From Auanema rhodensis (lineage: Eukaryota; Nematoda; Chromadorea; Rhabditida; Rhabditidae): a DNA stretch of 64,000 nt. A program made the position numbers and the translations under genes. The notes below the pieces were generated by a model. It was not told the DNA's origin, searched no databases, and was given only the letters and a program-made list of their open reading frames with translations. This document shows, one piece after another, positions 40,284 through 55,000 of the stretch. The stretch covers positions 744,001 to 808,000 of the forward strand of contig OZ059894.1 in NCBI GenBank assembly GCA_964057225.1, in the 5' to 3' direction. Positions within the stretch are counted from its first letter, which is position 1. Every line of letters begins with the position of its first letter.

Positions 40284-41483
40284 CATGGTTACCATGCACC
40301 AATATCAATAAAAATTCGTTTTTAGACTAATATGGACATGGGGAATCTAATTTTGAAAACCGCATCTCTTTATCTTTCACGTGAAGCGAGTTACATACCA
40401 AGTGCACATCACGTGTACATTTAATTAGCATAAATTAAAGTTCACGTAAATTTCAAAGTCATGGTTACCATGCACCAATATCAATAAAAATTTGTTTTTA
40501 GACTAATATGGACATGGGGAATCTAATTTTGAAAACCGCATCTCTTTATCTTTCACGTGAAGCGAGTTACATACCAAGTGCACATCACGTGTACATTCAA
40601 TTAGCATAAATTAAAGTTCACGTAAATTTCAAAGTCATGGTTACCATGCACCAATATCAATAAAAATTTGTTTTTAGACTAATATGGACATGGGGAATCT
40701 AATTTTGAAAACCGCATCTCTTTATCTTTCACGTGAAGCGAGTTACATACCAAGTGCAAATCACGTGTACATTTAATTAGCATAAATTAAAGTTCACGTA
40801 AATTTCAAAGTCTTGGTTACCATGCACCAATATCAATAAAAATTTATTTTTAGACTAATATGGACATGGGGAATCTAATTTTGAAAACCGCATCTCTTTA
40901 TCTTTCACATGAAGCGAGTTACATACCAAGTGCACATCACGTGTACATTTAATAAGAATAAATTAAAGTTCACGTAAATTTCAAAGTCATGGTTACCATG
41001 AACCAATATCAATAAAAATTTGTTTTTAGACTAATATGGACATGGGGAATCTAATTGTGAAAACCGCATCTCTTTATCTTTCACGTGAAGCGAGTTACAT
41101 ACCAAGTGCACATCACGTGTACATTTAATTAGCATAAATTAAAGTTCACGTAAATTTCAAAGTCATGGTTACCATGCACCAATATCAATAAAAATTTGTT
41201 TTTAGACTAATATGGACATGGGGAATCTAATTTTGAAAATCGCATCTCTTTATCTTTCACGTGAAGCGAGTTACATACCAAGTGCACGTCACGTGTACAT
41301 TTAATTAGCATAAATTAAAGTTCACGTAAATTTCAAAGTCATGGTTACCATGCACCAATATCAATAAAAATTTGTTTTTAGATTAATATGGACATGGGGA
41401 ATCTAATTTTGAAAACCGCATCTCTTTATCTCTCACGTGAAGCGAGTTACATACCAAGTGCACATCACGTGTACATTTAATTA

Positions 41484-41513
41484 GCATAAATTAAAGTTCA
41501 CGTAAATTTATGC
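41484..41513. other. Templated quasi-palindrome hairpin, site 1
   Basis: GCATAAATT (41,484-41,492) and AATTTATGC (41,505-41,513) form a perfect 9-bp inverted repeat around a 12-base loop. The consensus monomer has AATTTCAAA in the right arm, so only 5 bp (AAATT/AATTT) pair there. The change CAAA to ATGC (monomer positions 171-174) makes four adjacent bases all match the opposite arm. Confidence 0.85.
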
Positions 41514-42849
41514 GTCATGGTTACCATGCACCAATATCAATAAAAATTTGTTTTTAGACTAATATGGTCATGGGGAATCTAATTTTGAAAACCGCATCTC
41601 TTTATCTTTCACGTGAAGCGAGTTACATACCAAGTGCACATCACGTGTACGTTTAATTAGCATAAATTAAAGTTCACGTAAATTTCAAAGTCATGGTTAC
41701 CATGAACCAATATCAATAAAAATTTGTTTTTAGACTAATATGGACATGGGGAATCTAATTTTGAAAACCGCATCTCTTTATCTCTCACGTGAAGCGAGTT
41801 ACATACCAAGTGCACATCACGTGTACATTTAATTAGCATAAATTAAAGTTCACGTAAATTTCAAAGTCATGGTTACCATGCACCAATATCAATAAAAATT
41901 TGTTTTTAGACTAATATGGAGATGGGGAATCTAATTTTGAAAACCGCATCTCTTTATCTTTCACGTGAAGCGAGTTACATACCAAGTGCACATCACGTGT
42001 ACATTTAATTAGCATAAATTAAAGTTCACGTAAATTTCAAAGTCATGGTTACCATGAACCAATATCAATAAAAATTTGTTTTTAGACTAATATGGACATG
42101 GGGAATCTAATTTTGAAAACCGCATCTCTTTATCTTTCACGTGAAGCGAGTTACATACCAAGTGCACATCACGTGTACGTTTAATTAGCATAAATTAAAG
42201 TTCACGTAAATTTCAAAGTCATGGTTACCATGAACCAATATCAATAAAAATTTGTTTTTAGACTAATATGGACATGGGGAATCTAATTTTGAAAACCGAA
42301 TCTCTTTATCTTTCACGTGAAGCGAGTTACATACCAAGTGCACATCACGTGTACATTTAATAAGAATAAATTAAAGTTCACGTAAATTTCAAAGTCATGG
42401 TTACCATGAACCAATATCAATAAAAATTTGTTTTTAGACTAATATGGACATGGGGAATCTAATTGTGAAAACCGCATCTCTTTATCTTTCACGTGAAGCG
42501 AGTTACATACCAAGTGCACATCACGTGTACATTTAATTAGCATAAATTAAAGTTCACGTAAATTTCAAAGTCATGGTTACCATGCACCAATATCAATAAA
42601 AATTTGTTTTTAGACTAATATGGACATGGGGAATCTAATTTTGAAAATCGCATCTCTTTATCTTTCACGTGAAGCGAGTTACATACCAAGTGCACGTCAC
42701 GTGTACATTTAATTAGCATAAATTAAAGTTCACGTAAATTTCAAAGTCATGGTTACCATGCACCAATATCAATAAAAATTTGTTTTTAGATTAATATGGA
42801 CATGGGGAATCTAATTTTGAAAACCGCATCTCTTTATCTCTCACGTGAA

Positions 42850-45460
42850 GCGAGTTACATACCAAGTGCACATCACGTGTACATTTAATTAGCATAAATT
42901 AAAGTTCACGTAAATTTATGCGTCATGGTTACCATGCACCAATATCAATAAAAATTTGTTTTTAGACTAATATGGTCATGGGGAATCTAATTTTGAAAAC
43001 CGCATCTCTTTATCTTTCACGTGAAGCGAGTTACATACCAAGTGCACATCACGTGTACGTTTAATTAGCATAAATTAAAGTTCACGTAAATTTCAAAGTC
43101 ATGGTTACCATGAACCAATATCAATAAAAATTTGTTTTTAGACTAATATGGACATGGGGAATCTAATTTTGAAAACCGCATCTCTTTATCTCTCACGTGA
43201 AGCGAGTTACATACCAAGTGCACATCACGTGTACATTTAATTAGCATAAATTAAAGTTCACGTAAATTTCAAAGTCATGGTTACCATGCACCAATATCAA
43301 TAAAAATTTGTTTTTAGACTAATATGGAGATGGGGAATCTAATTTTGAAAACCGCATCTCTTTATCTTTCACGTGAAGCGAGTTACATACCAAGTGCACA
43401 TCACGTGTACATTTAATTAGCATAAATTAAAGTTCACGTAAATTTCAAAGTCATGGTTACCATGAACCAATATCAATAAAAATTTGTTTTTAGACTAATA
43501 TGGACATGGGGAATCTAATTTTGAAAACCGCATCTCTTTATCTTTCACGTGAAGCGAGTTACATACCAAGTGCACATCACGTGTACGTTTAATTAGCATA
43601 AATTAAAGTTCACGTAAATTTCAAAGTCATGGTTACCATGAACCAATATCAATAAAAATTTGTTTTTAGACTAATATGGACATGGGGAATCTAATTTTGA
43701 AAACCGAATCTCTTTATCTTTCACGTGAAGCGAGTTACATACCAAGTGCACATCACGTGTACATTTAATTAGCATAAATTAAAGTTCACGTAAATTTCAA
43801 AGTCATGGTTACCATGCACCAATATCAATAAAAATTTGTTTTTAGACTAATATGGAGATGGGGAATCTAATTTTGAAAACCGCATCTCTTTATCTTTCAC
43901 GTGAAGCGAGTTACATACCAAGTGCACATCACGTGTACATTTAATTAGCATAAATTAAAGTTCACGTAAATTTCAAAGTCATGGTTACCATGAACCAATA
44001 TCAATAAAAATTTGTTTTTAGACTAATATGGACATGGGGAATCTAATTTTGAAAACCGCATCTCTTTATCTTTCACGTGAAGCGAGTTACATACCAAGTG
44101 CACATCACGTGTACATTTAATTAGCATAAATTAAAGTTCACGTAAATTTCAAAGTCTTGGTTACCATGCACCAATATCAATAAAAATTTGTTTTTAGACT
44201 AATATGGACATGGGGAATCTAATTTTGAAAACCGCATCTCTTTATCTTTCACGTGAAGCGAGTTACATACCAAGTGCACATCACGTGTACATTTAATAAG
44301 AATAAATTAAAGTTCACGTAAATTTCAAAGTCATGGTTACCATGCACCAATATCAATAAAAATTTGTTTTTAGACTAATATGGACATGGGGAATCTAATT
44401 GTGAAAACCGCATCTCTTTATCTTTCACGTGAAGCGAGTTACATACCAAGTGCACATCACGTGTACATTTAATTAGCATAAATTAAAGTTCACGTAAATT
44501 TCAAAGTCATGGTTACCATGAACCAATATCAATAAAAATTTGTTTTTAGACTAATATGGACATGGGGAATCTAATTTTGAAAACTGCATCTCTTTATCTT
44601 TCACGTGAAGCGAGTTACATACCAAGTGCACATCACGTGTACATTCAATTAGCATAAATTAAAGTTCACGTAAATTTCAAAGTCATGGTTACCATGCACC
44701 AATATCAATAAAAATTTGTTTTTAGACTAATATGGACATGGGGAATCTAATTTTGAAAACCGCATCTCTTTATCTTTCACGTGAAGCGAGTTACATACCA
44801 AGTGCACATCACGTGTACATTTAATAAGAATAAATTAAAGTTCACGTAAATTTCAAAGTCATGGTTACCATGAACCAATATCAATAAAAATTTGTTTTTA
44901 GACTAATATGGACATGGGGAATCTAATTGTGAAAACCGCATCTCTTTATCTTTCACGTGAAGCGAGTTACATACCAAGTGCACATCACGTGTACATTTAA
45001 TTAGCATAAATTAAAGTTCACGTAAATTTCAAAGTCATGGTTACCATGCACCAATATCAATAAAAATTTGTTTTTAGACTAATATGGACATGGGGAATCT
45101 AATTTTGAAAACCGCATCTCTTTATCTTTCACGTGAAGCGAGTTACATACCAAGTGCACATCACGTGTACATTTAATTAGCATAAATTAAAGTTCACGTA
45201 AATTTCAAAGTCATGGTTACCATGAACCAATATCAATAAAAATTTGTTTTTAGACTAATATGGACATGGGGAATCTAATTTTGAAAACCGCATCTCTTTA
45301 TCTTTCACGTGAAGCGAGTTACATACCAAGTGCACATCACGTGTACATTTAATTAGCATAAATTAAAGTTCACGTAAATTTCAAAGTCTTGGTTACCATG
45401 CACCAATATCAATAAAAATTTGTTTTTAGACTAATATGGACATGGGGAATCTAATTTTGA
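42850..45460. repeat. Block of about 15 monomers, copy 1 (2.6 kb)
   Basis: This block matches 46,898-49,508 at an offset of 4,048 bp (23 x 176) with all markers in the same order: TTTATGCG, GGTCATGG, CTCTCACG, GGAGATGG, TACGTTT, ACCGAATC, GGAGATGG, plain, CTTGG/TAAGAAT, AATTGTG, ACTGC/CATTCAATT, TAAGAAT, AATTGTG, plain, plain, CTTGG. The match ends at ACCGAATC (45,466) against ACCGCATC. Confidence 0.85.
42892..42921. other. Templated quasi-palindrome hairpin, site 2
   Basis: This has the same 9-bp arms and 12-base loop as site 1 and is its copy in the second 8-monomer unit, 1,408 bp downstream. Confidence 0.85.
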
Positions 45461-45531
45461 AAACCGAATCTCTTTATCTTTCACGTGAAGCGAGTTACAT
45501 ACCAAGTGCACATCACGTGTACATTTAATTA

Positions 45532-45561
45532 GCATAAATTAAAGTTCACGTAAATTTATGC
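45532..45561. other. Templated quasi-palindrome hairpin, site 3
   Basis: The arms are intact. The following monomer carries GGTCATGG, as at sites 1, 2, 4 and 6. Confidence 0.85.
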
Positions 45562-46267
45562 GTCATGGTTACCATGCACCAATATCAATAAAAATTTGTT
45601 TTTAGACTAATATGGTCATGGGGAATCTAATTTTGAAAACCGCATCTCTTTATCTTTCACGTGAAGCGAGTTACATACCAAGTGCACATCACGTGTACGT
45701 TTAATTAGCATAAATTAAAGTTCACGTAAATTTCAAAGTCATGGTTACCATGAACCAATATCAATAAAAATTTGTTTTTAGACTAATATGGACATGGGGA
45801 ATCTAATTTTGAAAACCGCATCTCTTTATCTCTCACGTGAAGCGAGTTACATACCAAGTGCACATCACGTGTACATTTAATTAGCATAAATTAAAGTTCA
45901 CGTAAATTTCAAAGTCATGGTTACCATGCACCAATATCAATAAAAATTTGTTTTTAGACTAATATGGAGATGGGGAATCTAATTTTGAAAACCGCATCTC
46001 TTTATCTTTCACGTGAAGCGAGTTACATACCAAGTGCACATCACGTGTACATTTAATTAGCATAAATTAAAGTTCACGTAAATTTCAAAGTCATGGTTAC
46101 CATGAACCAATATCAATAAAAATTTGTTTTTAGACTAATATGGACATGGGGAATCTAATTTTGAAAACCGCATCTCTTTATCTTTCACGTGAAGCGAGTT
46201 ACATACCAAGTGCACATCACGTGTACATTTAATTAGCATAAATTAAAGTTCACGTAAATTTCAAAGT

Positions 46268-46619
46268 CTTGGTTACCATGCACCAATATCAATAAAAATT
46301 TGTTTTTAGACTAATATGGAGATGGGGAATCTAATTTTGAAAACCGCATCTCTTTATCTTTCACGTGAAGCGAGTTACATACCAAGTGCACATCACGTGT
46401 ACATTTAATTAGCATAAATTAAAGTTCACGTAAATTTCAAAGTCTTGGTTACCATGCACCAATATCAATAAAAATTTGTTTTTAGACTAATATGGAGATG
46501 GGGAATCTAATTTTGAAAACCGCATCTCTTTATCTTTCACGTGAAGCGAGTTACATACCAAGTGCACATCACGTGTACATTTAATTAGCATAAATTAAAG
46601 TTCACGTAAATTTCAAAGT
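46268..46619. repeat. Single-monomer tandem duplication
   Basis: Two adjacent monomers (46,268 and 46,444) carry the same combination: CTTGG at the first dyad junction and GGAGATGG. This is a 176-bp duplication, the smallest step seen in zone E. Confidence 0.7.
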
Positions 46620-46939
46620 CTTGGTTACCATGCACCAATATCAATAAAAATTTGTTTTTAGACTAATATGGACATGGGGAATCTAATTTTGAAAACCGCA
46701 TCTCTTTATCTTTCACGTGAAGCGAGTTACATACCAAGTGCACATCACGTGTACATTTAATTAGCATAAATTAAAGTTCACGTAAATTTCAAAGTCTTGG
46801 TTACCATGCACCAATATCAATAAAAATTTGTTTTTAGACTAATATGGACATGGGGAATCTAATTTTGAAAACCGAATCTCTTTATCTTTCACGTGAAGCG
46901 AGTTACATACCAAGTGCACATCACGTGTACATTTAATTA

Positions 46940-46969
46940 GCATAAATTAAAGTTCACGTAAATTTATGC
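46940..46969. other. Templated quasi-palindrome hairpin, site 4
   Basis: The arms are intact. This site marks the left end of the 21-monomer duplicated block. Confidence 0.85.
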
Positions 46970-49900
46970 GTCATGGTTACCATGCACCAATATCAATAAA
47001 AATTTGTTTTTAGACTAATATGGTCATGGGGAATCTAATTTTGAAAACCGCATCTCTTTATCTTTCACGTGAAGCGAGTTACATACCAAGTGCACATCAC
47101 GTGTACGTTTAATTAGCATAAATTAAAGTTCACGTAAATTTCAAAGTCATGGTTACCATGAACCAATATCAATAAAAATTTGTTTTTAGACTAATATGGA
47201 CATGGGGAATCTAATTTTGAAAACCGCATCTCTTTATCTCTCACGTGAAGCGAGTTACATACCAAGTGCACATCACGTGTACATTTAATTAGCATAAATT
47301 AAAGTTCACGTAAATTTCAAAGTCATGGTTACCATGCACCAATATCAATAAAAATTTGTTTTTAGACTAATATGGAGATGGGGAATCTAATTTTGAAAAC
47401 CGCATCTCTTTATCTTTCACGTGAAGCGAGTTACATACCAAGTGCACATCACGTGTACATTTAATTAGCATAAATTAAAGTTCACGTAAATTTCAAAGTC
47501 ATGGTTACCATGAACCAATATCAATAAAAATTTGTTTTTAGACTAATATGGACATGGGGAATCTAATTTTGAAAACCGCATCTCTTTATCTTTCACGTGA
47601 AGCGAGTTACATACCAAGTGCACATCACGTGTACGTTTAATTAGCATAAATTAAAGTTCACGTAAATTTCAAAGTCATGGTTACCATGAACCAATATCAA
47701 TAAAAATTTGTTTTTAGACTAATATGGACATGGGGAATCTAATTTTGAAAACCGAATCTCTTTATCTTTCACGTGAAGCGAGTTACATACCAAGTGCACA
47801 TCACGTGTACATTTAATTAGCATAAATTAAAGTTCACGTAAATTTCAAAGTCATGGTTACCATGCACCAATATCAATAAAAATTTGTTTTTAGACTAATA
47901 TGGAGATGGGGAATCTAATTTTGAAAACCGCATCTCTTTATCTTTCACGTGAAGCGAGTTACATACCAAGTGCACATCACGTGTACATTTAATTAGCATA
48001 AATTAAAGTTCACGTAAATTTCAAAGTCATGGTTACCATGAACCAATATCAATAAAAATTTGTTTTTAGACTAATATGGACATGGGGAATCTAATTTTGA
48101 AAACCGCATCTCTTTATCTTTCACGTGAAGCGAGTTACATACCAAGTGCACATCACGTGTACATTTAATTAGCATAAATTAAAGTTCACGTAAATTTCAA
48201 AGTCTTGGTTACCATGCACCAATATCAATAAAAATTTGTTTTTAGACTAATATGGACATGGGGAATCTAATTTTGAAAACCGCATCTCTTTATCTTTCAC
48301 GTGAAGCGAGTTACATACCAAGTGCACATCACGTGTACATTTAATAAGAATAAATTAAAGTTCACGTAAATTTCAAAGTCATGGTTACCATGCACCAATA
48401 TCAATAAAAATTTGTTTTTAGACTAATATGGACATGGGGAATCTAATTGTGAAAACCGCATCTCTTTATCTTTCACGTGAAGCGAGTTACATACCAAGTG
48501 CACATCACGTGTACATTTAATTAGCATAAATTAAAGTTCACGTAAATTTCAAAGTCATGGTTACCATGAACCAATATCAATAAAAATTTGTTTTTAGACT
48601 AATATGGACATGGGGAATCTAATTTTGAAAACTGCATCTCTTTATCTTTCACGTGAAGCGAGTTACATACCAAGTGCACATCACGTGTACATTCAATTAG
48701 CATAAATTAAAGTTCACGTAAATTTCAAAGTCATGGTTACCATGCACCAATATCAATAAAAATTTGTTTTTAGACTAATATGGACATGGGGAATCTAATT
48801 TTGAAAACCGCATCTCTTTATCTTTCACGTGAAGCGAGTTACATACCAAGTGCACATCACGTGTACATTTAATAAGAATAAATTAAAGTTCACGTAAATT
48901 TCAAAGTCATGGTTACCATGAACCAATATCAATAAAAATTTGTTTTTAGACTAATATGGACATGGGGAATCTAATTGTGAAAACCGCATCTCTTTATCTT
49001 TCACGTGAAGCGAGTTACATACCAAGTGCACATCACGTGTACATTTAATTAGCATAAATTAAAGTTCACGTAAATTTCAAAGTCATGGTTACCATGCACC
49101 AATATCAATAAAAATTTGTTTTTAGACTAATATGGACATGGGGAATCTAATTTTGAAAACCGCATCTCTTTATCTTTCACGTGAAGCGAGTTACATACCA
49201 AGTGCACATCACGTGTACATTTAATTAGCATAAATTAAAGTTCACGTAAATTTCAAAGTCATGGTTACCATGAACCAATATCAATAAAAATTTGTTTTTA
49301 GACTAATATGGACATGGGGAATCTAATTTTGAAAACCGCATCTCTTTATCTTTCACGTGAAGCGAGTTACATACCAAGTGCACATCACGTGTACATTTAA
49401 TTAGCATAAATTAAAGTTCACGTAAATTTCAAAGTCTTGGTTACCATGCACCAATATCAATAAAAATTTGTTTTTAGACTAATATGGACATGGGGAATCT
49501 AATTTTGAAAACCGCATCTCTTTATCTTTCACGTGAAGCGAGTTACATACCAAGTGCACATCACGTGTACATTTAATAAGAATAAATTAAAGTTCACGTA
49601 AATTTCAAAGTCATGGTTACCATGCACCAATATCAATAAAAATTTGTTTTTAGACTAATATGGACATGGGGAATCTAATTGTGAAAACCGCATCTCTTTA
49701 TCTTTCACGTGAAGCGAGTTACATACCAAGTGCACATCACGTGTACATTTAATTAGCATAAATTAAAGTTCACGTAAATTTCAAAGTCATGGTTACCATG
49801 AACCAATATCAATAAAAATTTGTTTTTAGACTAATATGGACATGGGGAATCTAATTTTGAAAACTGCATCTCTTTATCTTTCACGTGAAGCGAGTTACAT

Positions 49901-50660
49901 ACCAAGTGCACATCACGTGTACATTCAATTAGCATAAATTAAAGTTCACGTAAATTTCAAAGTCATGGTTACCATGCACCAATATCAATAAAAATTTGTT
50001 TTTAGACTAATATGGACATGGGGAATCTAATTTTGAAAACCGCATCTCTTTATCTTTCACGTGAAGCGAGTTACATACCAAGTGCACATCACGTGTACAT
50101 TTAATTAGCATAAATTAAAGTTCACGTAAATTTCAAAGTCTTGGTTACCATGCACCAATATCAATAAAAATTTGTTTTTAAACTAATATGGACATGGGGA
50201 ATCTAATTTTGAAAACCGCATCTCTTTATCTTTCACGTGAAGCGAGTTACATACCAAGTGCACATCACGTGTACATTTAATAAGAATAAATTAAAGTTCA
50301 CGTAAATTTCAAAGTCATGGTTACCATGAACCAATATCAATAAAAATTTGTTTTTAGACTAATATGGACATAGGGAATCTAATTGTGAAAACCGCATCTC
50401 TTTATCTTTCACGTGAAGCGAGTTACATACCAAGTGCACATCACGTGTACATTTAATTAGCATAAATTAAAGTTCACGTAAATTTCAAAGTCATGGTTAC
50501 CATGCACCAATATCAATAAAAATTTGTTTTTAGACTAATATGGACATCGGGAATCTAATTTTGAAAACCGCATCTCTTTATCTTTCACGTGAAGCGAGTT
50601 ACATACCAAGTGCACATCACGTGTACATTTAATTAGCATAAATTAAAGTTCACGTAAATT
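46960..50660. repeat. Block of 21 monomers, copy 1 (3.7 kb)
   Basis: This matches 52,064-55,764 at an offset of 5,104 bp (29 x 176) and is the longest duplication I found. Shared rare markers include TTTTAAACTAAT (50,178 and 55,282), ACATAGGGAATC (50,370 and 55,474) and ACATCGGGAATC (50,547 and 55,651). Its first part is also the second copy of the 42,850-45,460 block, so that part exists three times. Confidence 0.85.
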
Positions 50661-50811
50661 TCAAAGTCTTGGTTACCATGCACCAATATCAATAAAAATT
50701 TATTTTTAGACTAATATGGACATGGGGAATCTAATTTTGAAAACCGCATCTCTTTATCTTTCACATGAAGCGAGTTACATACCAAGTGCACATCACGTGT
50801 ACATTTAATAA

Positions 50812-50841
50812 GAATAAATTAAAGTTCACGTAAATTTATGC
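50812..50841. other. Quasi-palindrome variant with mismatched left arm, site 5
   Basis: The ATGC form of the right arm (50,838-50,841) here lies beside the GAATAAATT form of the left arm (TAAGAAT variant), so one pair of the nine is mismatched. The two variants sit in different monomers everywhere else, so this looks like a crossover or conversion within about 25 bp. Confidence 0.8.
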
Positions 50842-51371
50842 GTCATGGTTACCATGCACCAATATCAATAAAAATTTATTTTTAGACTAATATGGACATC
50901 GGGAATCTAATTTTGAAAACCGCATCTCTTTATCTTTCACATGAAGCGAGTTACATACCAAGTGCAAATCACGTGTACATTTAATTAGCATAAATTAAAG
51001 TTCACGTAAATTTCAAAGTCTTGGTTACCATGCACCAATATCAATAAAAATTTATTTTTAGACTAATATGGACATGGGGAATCTAATTTTGAAAACCGCA
51101 TCTCTTTATCTTTCACATGAAGCGAGTTACATACCAAGTGCACATCACGTGTACATTTAATAAGAATAAATTAAAGTTCACGTAAATTTCAAAGTCATGG
51201 TTACCATGAACCAATATCAATAAAAATTTGTTTTTAGACTAATATGGACATGGGGAATCTAATTGTGAAAACCGCATCTCTTTATCTTTCACGTGAAGCG
51301 AGTTACATACCAAGTGCACATCACGTGTACATTTAATTAGCATAAATTAAAGTTCACGTAAATTTCAAAGT

Positions 51372-52075
51372 CATGGTTACCATGCACCAATATCAATAAA
51401 AATTTGTTTTTAGACTAATATGGACATGGGGAATCTAATTTTGAAAATCGCATCTCTTTATCTTTCACGTGAAGCGAGTTACATACCAAGTGCACGTCAC
51501 GTGTACATTTAATTAGCATAAATTAAAGTTCACGTAAATTTCAAAGTCATGGTTACCATGCACCAATATCAATAAAAATTTGTTTTTAGATTAATATGGA
51601 CATGGGGAATCTAATTTTGAAAACCGCATCTCTTTATCTCTCACGTGAAGCGAGTTACATACCAAGTGCACATCACGTGTACATTTAATTAGCATAAATT
51701 AAAGTTCACGTAAATTTCAAAGTCATGGTTACCATGCACCAATATCAATAAAAATTTGTTTTTAGACTAATATGGACATGGGGAATCTAATTTTGAAAAT
51801 CGCATCTCTTTATCTTTCACGTGAAGCGAGTTACATACCAAGTGCACGTCACGTGTACATTTAATTAGCATAAATTAAAGTTCACGTAAATTTCAAAGTC
51901 ATGGTTACCATGCACCAATATCAATAAAAATTTGTTTTTAGATTAATATGGACATGGGGAATCTAATTTTGAAAACCGCATCTCTTTATCTCTCACGTGA
52001 AGCGAGTTACATACCAAGTGCACATCACGTGTACATTTAATTAGCATAAATTAAAGTTCACGTAAATTTATGCGT
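51372..52075. repeat. Dimer duplication
   Basis: Two 352-bp units (51,372-51,723 and 51,724-52,075) each hold GAAAATCGC/GCACGTCAC followed by GATTAAT/CTCTCACG. Only the second ends with TTTATGCG. This insertion explains the two-monomer shift against 40,756-42,320. Confidence 0.85.
52044..52073. other. Templated quasi-palindrome hairpin, site 6
   Basis: The arms are intact. This is the copy of site 4 in the second 21-monomer block. Confidence 0.85.
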
Positions 52076-55000
52076 CATGGTTACCATGCACCAATATCAA
52101 TAAAAATTTGTTTTTAGACTAATATGGTCATGGGAAATCTAATTTTGAAAACCGCATCTCTTTATCTTTCACGTGAAGCGAGTTACATACCAAGTGCACA
52201 TCACGTGTACGTTTAATTAGCATAAATTAAAGTTCACGTAAATTTCAAAGTCATGGTTACCATGAACCAATATCAATAAAAATTTGTTTTTAGACTAATA
52301 TGGACATGGGGAATCTAATTTTGAAAACCGCATCTCTTTATCTCTCACGTGAAGCGAGTTACATACCAAGTGCACATCACGTGTACATTTAATTAGCATA
52401 AATTAAAGTTCACGTAAATTTCAAAGTCATGGTTACCATGCACCAATATCAACAAAAATTTGTTTTTAGACTAATATGGAGATGGGGAATCTAATTTTGA
52501 AAACCGCATCTCTTTATCTTTCACGTGAAGCGAGTTACATACCAAGTGCACATCACGTGTACATTTAATTAGCATAAATTAAAGTTCACGTAAATTTCAA
52601 AGTCATGGTTACCATGAACCAATATCAATAAAAATTTGTTTTTAGACTAATATGGACATGGGGAATCTAATTTTGAAAACCGCATCTCTTTATCTTTCAC
52701 GTGAAGCGAGTTACATACCAAGTGCACATCACGTGTACGTTTAATTAGCATAAATTAAAGTTCACGTAAATTTCAAAGTCATGGTTACCATGAACCAATA
52801 TCAATAAAAATTTGTTTTTAGACTAATATGGACATGGGGAATCTAATTTTGAAAACCGAATCTCTTTATCTTTCACGTGAAGCGAGTTACATACCAAGTG
52901 CACATCACGTGTACATTTAATTAGCATAAATTAAAGTTCACGTAAATTTCAAAGTCATGGTTACCATGCACCAATATCAATAAAAATTTGTTTTTAGACT
53001 AATATGGAGATGGGGAATCTAATTTTGAAAACCGCATCTCTTTATCTTTCACGTGAAGCGAGTTACATACCAAGTGCACATCACGTGTACATTTAATTAG
53101 CATAAATTAAAGTTCACGTAAATTTCAAAGTCATGGTTACCATGAACCAATATCAATAAAAATTTGTTTTTAGACTAATATGGACATGGGGAATCTAATT
53201 TTGAAAACCGCATCTCTTTATCTTTCACGTGAAGCGAGTTACATACCAAGTGCACATCACGTGTACATTTAATTAGCATAAATTAAAGTTCACGTAAATT
53301 TCAAAGTCTTGGTTACCATGCACCAATATCAATAAAAATTTGTTTTTAGACTAATATGGACATGGGGAATCTAATTTTGAAAACCGCATCTCTTTATCTT
53401 TCACGTGAAGCGAGTTACATACCAAGTGCACATCACGTGTACATTTAATAAGAATAAATTAAAGTTCACGTAAATTTCAAAGTCATGGTTACCATGCACC
53501 AATATCAATAAAAATTTGTTTTTAGACTAATATGGACATGGGGAATCTAATTGTGAAAACCGCATCTCTTTATCTTTCACGTGAAGCGAGTTACATACCA
53601 AGTGCACATCACGTGTACATTTAATTAGCATAAATTAAAGTTCACGTAAATTTCAAAGTCATGGTTACCATGAACCAATATCAATAAAAATTTGTTTTTA
53701 GACTAATATGGACATGGGGAATCTAATTTTGAAAACTGCATCTCTTTATCTTTCACGTGAAGCGAGTTACATACCAAGTGCACATCACGTGTACATTCAA
53801 TTAGCATAAATTAAAGTTCACGTAAATTTCAAAGTCATGGTTACCATGCACCAATATCAATAAAAATTTGTTTTTAGACTAATATGGACATGGGGAATCT
53901 AATTTTGAAAACCGCATCTCTTTATCTTTCACGTGAAGCGAGTTACATACCAAGTGCACATCACGTGTACATTTAATAAGAATAAATTAAAGTTCACGTA
54001 AATTTCAAAGTCATGGTTACCATGAACCAATATCAATAAAAATTTGTTTTTAGACTAATATGGACATGGGGAATCTAATTGTAAAAACCGCATCTCTTTA
54101 TCTTTCACGTGAAGCGAGTTACATACCAAGTGCACATCACGTGTACATTTAATTAGCATAAATTAAAGTTCACGTAAATTTCAAAGTCATGGTTACCATG
54201 CACCAATATCAATAAAAATTTGTTTTTAGACTAATATGGACATGGGGAATCTAATTTTGAAAACCGCATCTCTTTATCTTTCACGTGAAGCGAGTTACAT
54301 ACCAAGTGCACATCACGTGTACATTTAATTAGCATAAATTAAAGTTCACGTAAATTTCAAAGTCATGGTTACCATGAACCAATATCAATAAAAATTTGTT
54401 TTTAGACTAATATGGACATGGGGAATCTAATTTTGAAAACCGCATCTCTTTATCTTTCACGTGAAGCGAGTTACATACCAAGTGCACATCACGTGTACAT
54501 TTAATTAGCATAAATTAAAGTTCACGTAAATTTCAAAGTCTTGGTTACCATGCACCAATATCAATAAAAATTTGTTTTTAGACTAATATGGACATGGGGA
54601 ATCTAATTTTGAAAACCGCATCTCTTTATCTTTCACGTGAAGCGAGTTACATACCAAGTGCACATCACGTGTACATTTAATAAGAATAAATTAAAGTTCA
54701 CGTAAATTTCAAAGTCATGGTTACCATGCACCAATATCAATAAAAATTTGTTTTTAGACTAATATGGACATGGGGAATCTAATTGTGAAAACCGCATCTC
54801 TTTATCTTTCACGTGAAGCGAGTTACATACCAAGTGCACATCACGTGTACATTTAATTAGCATAAATTAAAGTTCACGTAAATTTCAAAGTCATGGTTAC
54901 CATGAACCAATATCAATAAAAATTTGTTTTTAGACTAATATGGACATGGGGAATCTAATTTTGAAAACTGCATCTCTTTATCTTTCACGTGAAGCGAGTT

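Larger units (their letters stand above)
40988..43803. repeat. 8-monomer HOR, two tandem units
   Basis: Units 40,988-42,395 and 42,396-43,803 (1,408 bp each) run AATTGTG, GAAAATCGC/GCACGTCAC, GATTAAT/CTCTCACG/TTTATGCG, GGTCATGG/TACGTTT, CTCTCACG, GGAGATGG, TACGTTT, ACCGAATC. They differ at the end of the last monomer: TAAGAAT in unit one, TTAGCAT in unit two. Confidence 0.85.
50964..52920. repeat. Second copy of the 40,756-42,320 segment
   Basis: The marker order of 40,756-42,320 is repeated here: GTGCAAATC, AATTTATTTTTAG with CACATG, TAAGAAT, AATTGTG, GAAAATCGC, GATTAAT, TTTATGCG, GGTCATGG and so on to ACCGAATC. The offset is 10,208 bp (58 monomers) at the left and 10,560 bp (60 monomers) at the right, because a dimer has been duplicated inside this copy. 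Confidence 0.85.
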
